NCBI GenBank assembly: GCA_027004335.1
Contig: JALTID010000102.1
Location: 1 to 10,839 of the forward strand
DNA: 10,839 nucleotides
Source: a bacterium
GTDB lineage: Bacteria; JALSQH01
Direction: 5' to 3'
Positions 7,317-10,839 of the stretch are shown here, piece after piece. The number at the start of each line of letters is the position of its first letter. The stretch's first letter is position 1. The position numbers and the translations under genes were made by a program. Below the pieces are notes generated by a model. The model was not told where the DNA came from, did not search any database, and saw only the letters and a list, made by a program, of their open reading frames with translations.

Positions 7317-8186
7317 TTACCTCTCAAGAAGCGGGAATCCAAGCTTTTCTCTTTGTTCAAGGTATTTTTCAGCACACTGGCTTGCCAGTTTTCTTACTCT
7401 GAGAATATACCTCATTCTCTCGGTAACACTTATTGCCCCCCGGGCATCAAGAAGATTAAAAGCGTGGGAGCACTTCAAAGTGTAATCGTAAGCTGGCAGC
7501 ACAAGATCCTCTTCAAGTAATCTCAAAGCTTCTTTTTCATACATATCAAAAAGCTGAAACAGCATATCCACATCAGCAGACTCAAAGTTGTATTTTGAAA
7601 ACTGGACTTCAGTCTGGAGATGAACATCTCCATATTTTATCTTCTCGTTCCACTGTATATCAAAAACATTATCAACTTCTTGGAGATACATGGTGATCCT
7701 CTCAAGACCATAGGTAATCTCCAGTGAAACAGGGTCAAGATCCACCCCCCCCGCCTGCTGAAAATATGTAAACTGCGTTATCTCCATGCCATCAAGCCAC
7801 ACCTCCCAGCCAAGCCCCCATGCCCCAAGAGTTGGTGATTCCCAATCATCCTCCACAAATCTTATATCGTGAACACGGGGATTAATTCCAAGAGCTCTGA
7901 GACTTTCAAGATAGAGCTCCTGAGAATTTTCCGGGGCAGGTTTAATTATAACCTGGAACTGGTAGTAATACTGTAATCTATTGGGATTTTCACCATACCT
8001 TCCATCAGTAGGCCTTCTTGAAGGTTCCACATAGGCAACACTCCAGGGTTCAGGACCAAGCACTCTGAGAAATGTTGCAGGGTGAAAAGTTCCGGCCCCT
8101 TTCTCAAGGTCATAGGGTTGCTGAATAATACAATCCCTCTCTGACCAGTACTTCTGAAGATTTATTATAACATCCTGGAAATACAC
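7317..8186 (-). CDS. glyQ: Glycyl-tRNA synthetase alpha subunit
   Basis: A protein of 289 residues, the usual length. It is the catalytic class II subunit that activates glycine with ATP and transfers it to tRNA-Gly together with GlyS. Very strong family signatures are seen: [20 protein letters not shown] then [20 protein letters not shown] (class II motif 2 region), [20 protein letters not shown], and [13 protein letters not shown] (motif 3, with the ATP-binding arginine). The C-terminus [19 protein letters not shown] is also typical. It starts with GTG; AGGAG (8193-8197) sits 6 bases ahead and overlaps the cysE stop codon, so the two genes are linked with 9 bp between them. No T-box or glycine riboswitch is visible upstream. 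Confidence 0.97.
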   Translation of the reverse strand: MYFQDVIINLQKYWSERDCIIQQPYDLEKGAGTFHPATFLRVLGPEPWSVAYVEPSRRPTDGRYGENPNRLQYYYQFQVIIKPAPENSQELYLESLRALGINPRVHDIRFVEDDWESPTLGAWGLGWEVWLDGMEITQFTYFQQAGGVDLDPVSLEITYGLERITMYLQEVDNVFDIQWNEKIKYGDVHLQTEVQFSKYNFESADVDMLFQLFDMYEKEALRLLEEDLVLPAYDYTLKCSHAFNLLDARGAISVTERMRYILRVRKLASQCAEKYLEQREKLGFPLLER

Positions 8187-8195
8187 AGAGAACTC

Positions 8196-8924
8196 CTACT
8201 TTCCGGAAACTTTTTTATCCTCATTTTCACCAAGAACAAGTTTCTCCAACTTTGATAATTTACCTTCAAGCTCTGCGATGCGATGCGAAAGTGTCTCCAT
8301 CACAATAGCTTCTGGATCAGGCAACTCATGGTGATTCAGATCAGCAGCACCGGGAGGAACAGGTTTTACTCCCTTTGCCATTGCCTTACCGGGGACACCA
8401 ACCACAGTAGAGTTGGGAGGAACATCCCTGATCACCACAGATCCCGCTCCAACCCTGCTGTTTTCCCCGATTACCGCTGGACCGAGAACCTTTGCACCAG
8501 CACCAATAACGACCCTATCTTTCACAGTGGGATGTCTCTTTTCCTTTCTCCATGTGGTACCACCAAGGGTTACGCCGTGGTATATTGTAACATCATCGCC
8601 TATCTCTGTTGTTTCACCAATGACAACCCCCATACCATGATCAATAAAGAATCTTCTTCCTATCTTTGCTCCAGGGTGGATTTCAATCCCTGTGATAAAC
8701 CTATTTATATGAGATAAAAATCTTGCAGGAAGATACCTTTCCCTCACCCAGAGATAATGGGCTATTCTATGCATAAAAATGGCATGAAATCCCGGATAGG
8801 CTGTAAGAATTTCAGGAACTGATCTTGCCGCAGGATCCCGGAGAAAAGTTGTTTCAATATCTTCTTTTATCCTCTCAACATTGTCTTTGATAAGAAAAAT
8901 CTTCTGTCTTATTCCCTCAAACAT
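8196..8924 (-). CDS. cysE: Serine O-acetyltransferase
   Basis: From ATG 8924 the protein has 242 residues; an in-frame TTG at 8984 would add 20. It makes O-acetylserine from serine and acetyl-CoA, the first step of cysteine synthesis. The N-terminal helical part [19 protein letters not shown] and HRIAHYLW, then [19 protein letters not shown], lead into a left-handed beta helix with [13 protein letters not shown] (catalytic D-H pair), GVTLGGT and KRHPTVKD (second catalytic His). The C-terminus ends in a short heptad-like helix ([20 protein letters not shown]), as in the Bacillus enzyme. ATG 8924 is preferred because the Bacillus-type protein begins close to this point and because a candidate promoter covers 8956-8984. 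No clear Shine-Dalgarno precedes either start. No cysK is in the window, so the second step is encoded elsewhere. Confidence 0.93.
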   Translation of the reverse strand: MFEGIRQKIFLIKDNVERIKEDIETTFLRDPAARSVPEILTAYPGFHAIFMHRIAHYLWVRERYLPARFLSHINRFITGIEIHPGAKIGRRFFIDHGMGVVIGETTEIGDDVTIYHGVTLGGTTWRKEKRHPTVKDRVVIGAGAKVLGPAVIGENSRVGAGSVVIRDVPPNSTVVGVPGKAMAKGVKPVPPGAADLNHHELPDPEAIVMETLSHRIAELEGKLSKLEKLVLGENEDKKVSGK

Positions 8925-8955
8925 TTTTTCTGAGTAATATGTAAGTTTTTGTAAT

Positions 8956-8984
8956 ATTAAACCATAGAATTGTGATGTTATCAA
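8956..8984 (-). promoter_or_regulatory. Candidate promoter for cysE and the downstream run
   Basis: On the minus strand TTGATA (8984-8979) and TTTAAT (8961-8956) are 17 bp apart, with TGG before the -10. Transcription would begin about 24 bases ahead of ATG 8924. It lies in the roughly 106 bp between manC and cysE, the only sizeable gap in the run and one that shows no clear terminator hairpin. The match is fair, not perfect. Confidence 0.4.
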
Positions 8985-9030
8985 GGTGAAAAGGAAAAAT
9001 TAGCCTGATGAAAGCGTCTTAAAAATCCAA

Positions 9031-10419
9031 TCAACTCTCCCTCTCCGTCCTGCCATATCTGTCTTCAAGCCTCACAATATCATCTTCACCCAGATATTCA
9101 CCCACCTGAACCTCAATTACCTCTGCGTTTTCTTCAAAGGGATTACCCAGTCTATGGGTGATCCCGGAAGGGACAAAGGTGCTTTCTCCTGGTTTAAGAG
9201 CTGATCTCTTACCATTAATTTCCACCTCAACTTTACCTTTAACCACCACCCAGTGCTCACTTCTGTGGTTGTGATACTGAAGACTCAAAAAACCTCCAGG
9301 TTTGACAGTTATCCTCTTCAATTTGAAACCCTCACCCTCTTCAAGAACTGTGTAACTACCCCAGGGTCTGAAAACCGTTTTGTGTTCGATAACTTCCTGC
9401 TCCCCTTTTTCCAGCAGATAGGAAACAATATCCCTCAGTCTGCTGGCACCGCTAAGATCCGAAACAAAAACTGCATCCCTCGTTTCCACCACCACCACAT
9501 TATCAACACCAGCTCCTACGATCTTTCTATCCTCCCCCCAGAAGAGAGAATTTTTTACATCTTTGAGGGTGACATTACCTTTTACTGCATTACCATTTTC
9601 ATCTTGTGGGAGTCTGTGATAAACAGCATACCATGAATTTAGAGAGGACCACGATAGTTCCATCGGAATCACGGCACCTTTTTCACTTTTTTCCATAATA
9701 AGTCGTGGAAAACTCTCCGCAGGGATGGATGAATATTCCTTCAATATTTCTTCAACTTCCAGAGAAGTCAAACTCTTATACTTCTCATGCATCCTGTATT
9801 CATCCAGTAAAACAGAGATCCTTGAAAAGAACACGCCCATATTCCAGAGATAATTACCGGAGAGAAAAAACTCCTCTGCTGAAGATAGATCAGGCTTCTC
9901 AACAAATTCGGAGATAAGATTAAATCCGTCCTTCCCGGAGGAGGGAGAAACCTTTATATAGCCAAATTCTGTTTCGGGATAAGAGGGGACAATGCCCATA
10001 GTGGTAATGTAGTCCTCTGAGGCAACCTTACCTGCGAGATCCACATACTCAAAAAACTTCCACTCTGGCTTAACATACTGGTCTGAGGGAGAAATAAAAA
10101 CTACTTCATCTTCTTTTACACCTTTCTCCAGAAGGAATTTTAGACCTGTAAAAACCGAGATTGCTGTGTTTCTATTTTCAGGTTCATAGAGAAAATTCTT
10201 TATGCCGAGATCCCCCACCTCATCATTGACAAGGAATCTGTACTTATCCGCTGTAATGATGATAAGATCCTCGGGAGGAAATTTTTTCAAAAGCCTCTCC
10301 ACAGTGAGTCTCAAAAAAGATTTCCCGTTGAGGATCTTTAAAAAGGGCTTGGGAAAATCCCTCCTGGCAAGGGGCCACAATTTTTTACCAAAACCACCGG
10401 CAAGAATAAGAACTTTCAT
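9031..10419 (-). CDS. manC: Mannose-1-phosphate guanylyltransferase / mannose-6-phosphate isomerase (ManC type II)
   Basis: A protein of 462 residues, the usual length for the bifunctional enzyme that isomerises fructose-6-P to mannose-6-P and makes GDP-mannose from mannose-1-P and GTP. Residues 1-270 form the nucleotidyltransferase: LAGGFGKKLWPLARRDFPKPF (6-26, outline), PENRNTA (80-86), SPSDQY (110-115), EFVEKPD (171-177), NYLWNMGVF (189-197). Residues about 345-455 form the cupin isomerase: RPWGSYTVLEEG, then QYHNHRSEHWVVVKG with metal ligands Q381, H383 and E388, H422 in THRL, and EYLGEDDIVRLEDRYGR. The usual G-x-G-T-R-L-W-P signature reads G-F-G-K-K-L-W-P, so the conserved Arg is Lys13; nucleotide choice could differ. 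It starts with ATG, no Shine-Dalgarno, close to a strong promoter. GDP-mannose would feed surface polysaccharide. Confidence 0.9.
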   Translation of the reverse strand: MKVLILAGGFGKKLWPLARRDFPKPFLKILNGKSFLRLTVERLLKKFPPEDLIIITADKYRFLVNDEVGDLGIKNFLYEPENRNTAISVFTGLKFLLEKGVKEDEVVFISPSDQYVKPEWKFFEYVDLAGKVASEDYITTMGIVPSYPETEFGYIKVSPSSGKDGFNLISEFVEKPDLSSAEEFFLSGNYLWNMGVFFSRISVLLDEYRMHEKYKSLTSLEVEEILKEYSSIPAESFPRLIMEKSEKGAVIPMELSWSSLNSWYAVYHRLPQDENGNAVKGNVTLKDVKNSLFWGEDRKIVGAGVDNVVVVETRDAVFVSDLSGASRLRDIVSYLLEKGEQEVIEHKTVFRPWGSYTVLEEGEGFKLKRITVKPGGFLSLQYHNHRSEHWVVVKGKVEVEINGKRSALKPGESTFVPSGITHRLGNPFEENAEVIEVQVGEYLGEDDIVRLEDRYGRTERES

Positions 10420-10431
10420 AACTTAAATAAA

Positions 10432-10459
10432 ATTATAGCAGATGATGGGGATAAGACAA
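10432..10459 (-). promoter_or_regulatory. Sigma-70-type promoter of manC
   Basis: On the minus strand TTGTCT (10459-10454) and a perfect TATAAT (10437-10432) are 16 bp apart, with TGC directly before the -10 (extended -10). Only 12 bp separate the -10 from the ATG, so the 5' UTR would be about 5 bases and there is no Shine-Dalgarno. The design matches the promoter at 1212-1240. The remainder of the 156-bp gap to the HepT gene (10460-10575) holds a short perfect palindrome TTTGGCCAAA at 10539-10548 and nothing else I can name. Confidence 0.62.
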
Positions 10460-10575
10460 TAGGGGGTGGTAGAATAGTGCCAAATTTTCGTCATATTAAG
10501 GGGTTATGGGGATTTGGAAGAGGTGACAAAATACTACATTTGGCCAAAATAGGGCTTACAGGGAAAAGAGAGGTG

Positions 10576-10839
10576 TTATCCTTTGATCTTCATCAATTTC
10601 TGTTTCAAAGATGGGAGATCCTTTACTGCAGTGTCCCAAACTGCCCCGATGTCTACACCTAAATAATCATGAATGAGTTTGTCTCTCACCCCTGCCATTT
10701 GCCTCCATGGAAAATCAGGGTGTTTTTCCCTAAATTCCATTGATATATTTTTAGTGGCTTCACCTATTATTTCTAATTCCCTGATTACCGCATCCCTTAG
10801 CATAATATTTGATTCAAACTCTTTGTAAGTTTTACCCGC
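10576..10839 (-). CDS. HepT-like (DUF86) ribonuclease toxin of a MNT/HepT system, C-terminal part
   Basis: The frame stays open to the window edge: before the internal Met at 10803 it reads AGKTYKEFESNI, so the gene begins outside and about 88 residues are visible. DAVIRELEIIGEATKNIS, then FPWRQMAGVRDKLIHDYLGV, and VWDTAVKDLP are typical of the HepT/DUF86 family. The RNase motif R-x4-6-H-x-Y is intact as RDKLIHDY. In the known system HepT cleaves RNA and is silenced when the nucleotidyltransferase-like MNT modifies the tyrosine of this motif. The MNT partner is normally immediately upstream on the same strand and would lie right of the window. The transcript points towards the manC promoter; no terminator is visible in the 156 bp between. 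The family is clear; the activity here is inferred. Confidence 0.85.
   Translation of the reverse strand, partial: AGKTYKEFESNIMLRDAVIRELEIIGEATKNISMEFREKHPDFPWRQMAGVRDKLIHDYLGVDIGAVWDTAVKDLPSLKQKLMKIKG

Noticed and set aside
7150-7485. Plus-strand ORF of 111 codons across the glyQ/glyS junction
   Set aside because: It lies opposite two highly conserved genes, shows no recognisable domain and has low-complexity Ser/Arg-rich composition typical of antisense frames. The same applies to other plus-strand frames inside 2600-10400.
8187-8300. T-box or glycine riboswitch ahead of glyQ
   Set aside because: Only 9 bp separate glyQ from cysE, and no T-box sequence or aptamer-like structure is visible in the cysE end.
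10539-10548. Perfect palindrome TTTGGCCAAA as an operator or terminator
   Set aside because: It is only 10 bp, has no loop or T-run, and lies about 90 bp from the manC promoter; chance is a sufficient explanation.
10576-10803. A complete 75-residue gene starting at the ATG at 10803
   Set aside because: The frame is open upstream to the window edge and HepT homology begins before this Met, so it is an internal Met of a partial gene.

Overview
The window reads as bacterial, moderately AT-rich chromosomal DNA. Separate glyQ and glyS genes (alpha2beta2 glycyl-tRNA synthetase), a PPi-type pyruvate phosphate dikinase and a bifunctional ManC-type sugar-nucleotide enzyme suggest an anaerobic, probably Gram-negative-type lineage. 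Backbone genes favour AGA/AGG for arginine and several start with TTG or GTG. I cannot assign a phylum from the sequence alone.

Left end (1-1180), accessory: two near-identical 24-bp segments (65-88 and 1157-1180, 22 of 24 identical) each carry the integron core GTTAAGT (GTTRRRY). They lie 1092 bp apart. The second closes an imperfect palindrome of attC type, and the first is the right half of another attC cut by the window edge. Between them is one plus-strand gene that has a strong ribosome site but no visible promoter: a putative zinc-ribbon plus PD-(D/E)XK nuclease. I read this as one integron gene cassette, probably the last of an array that continues to the left.

Centre and right (1181-10420), backbone: one plus-strand gene encodes an exported TPR protein resembling TRAP-transporter T components (TatT). 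It has a well-formed promoter that would give a leaderless mRNA. It meets, tail to tail with only 6 bp between, a minus-strand run that reads from right to left: manC-like, cysE, glyQ, glyS, ppdK and a gamma-carbonic-anhydrase-like gene. From cysE to the last gene the spacing is 9 bp, 3 bp, 2 bp and a 23-bp overlap, so these five genes very probably share transcripts. Candidate promoters lie in front of manC and in front of cysE. The functions are mixed housekeeping: GDP-mannose supply, cysteine synthesis, glycine charging, PEP/pyruvate interconversion and possible CO2/bicarbonate chemistry.

Right edge (10576-10839): the C-terminal part of a HepT-type (DUF86) protein of a MNT/HepT toxin-antitoxin system, running off the window. 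No gene-free stretch exceeds about 160 bp. I saw no tRNA, rRNA, CRISPR array, transposase or convincing rho-independent terminator.
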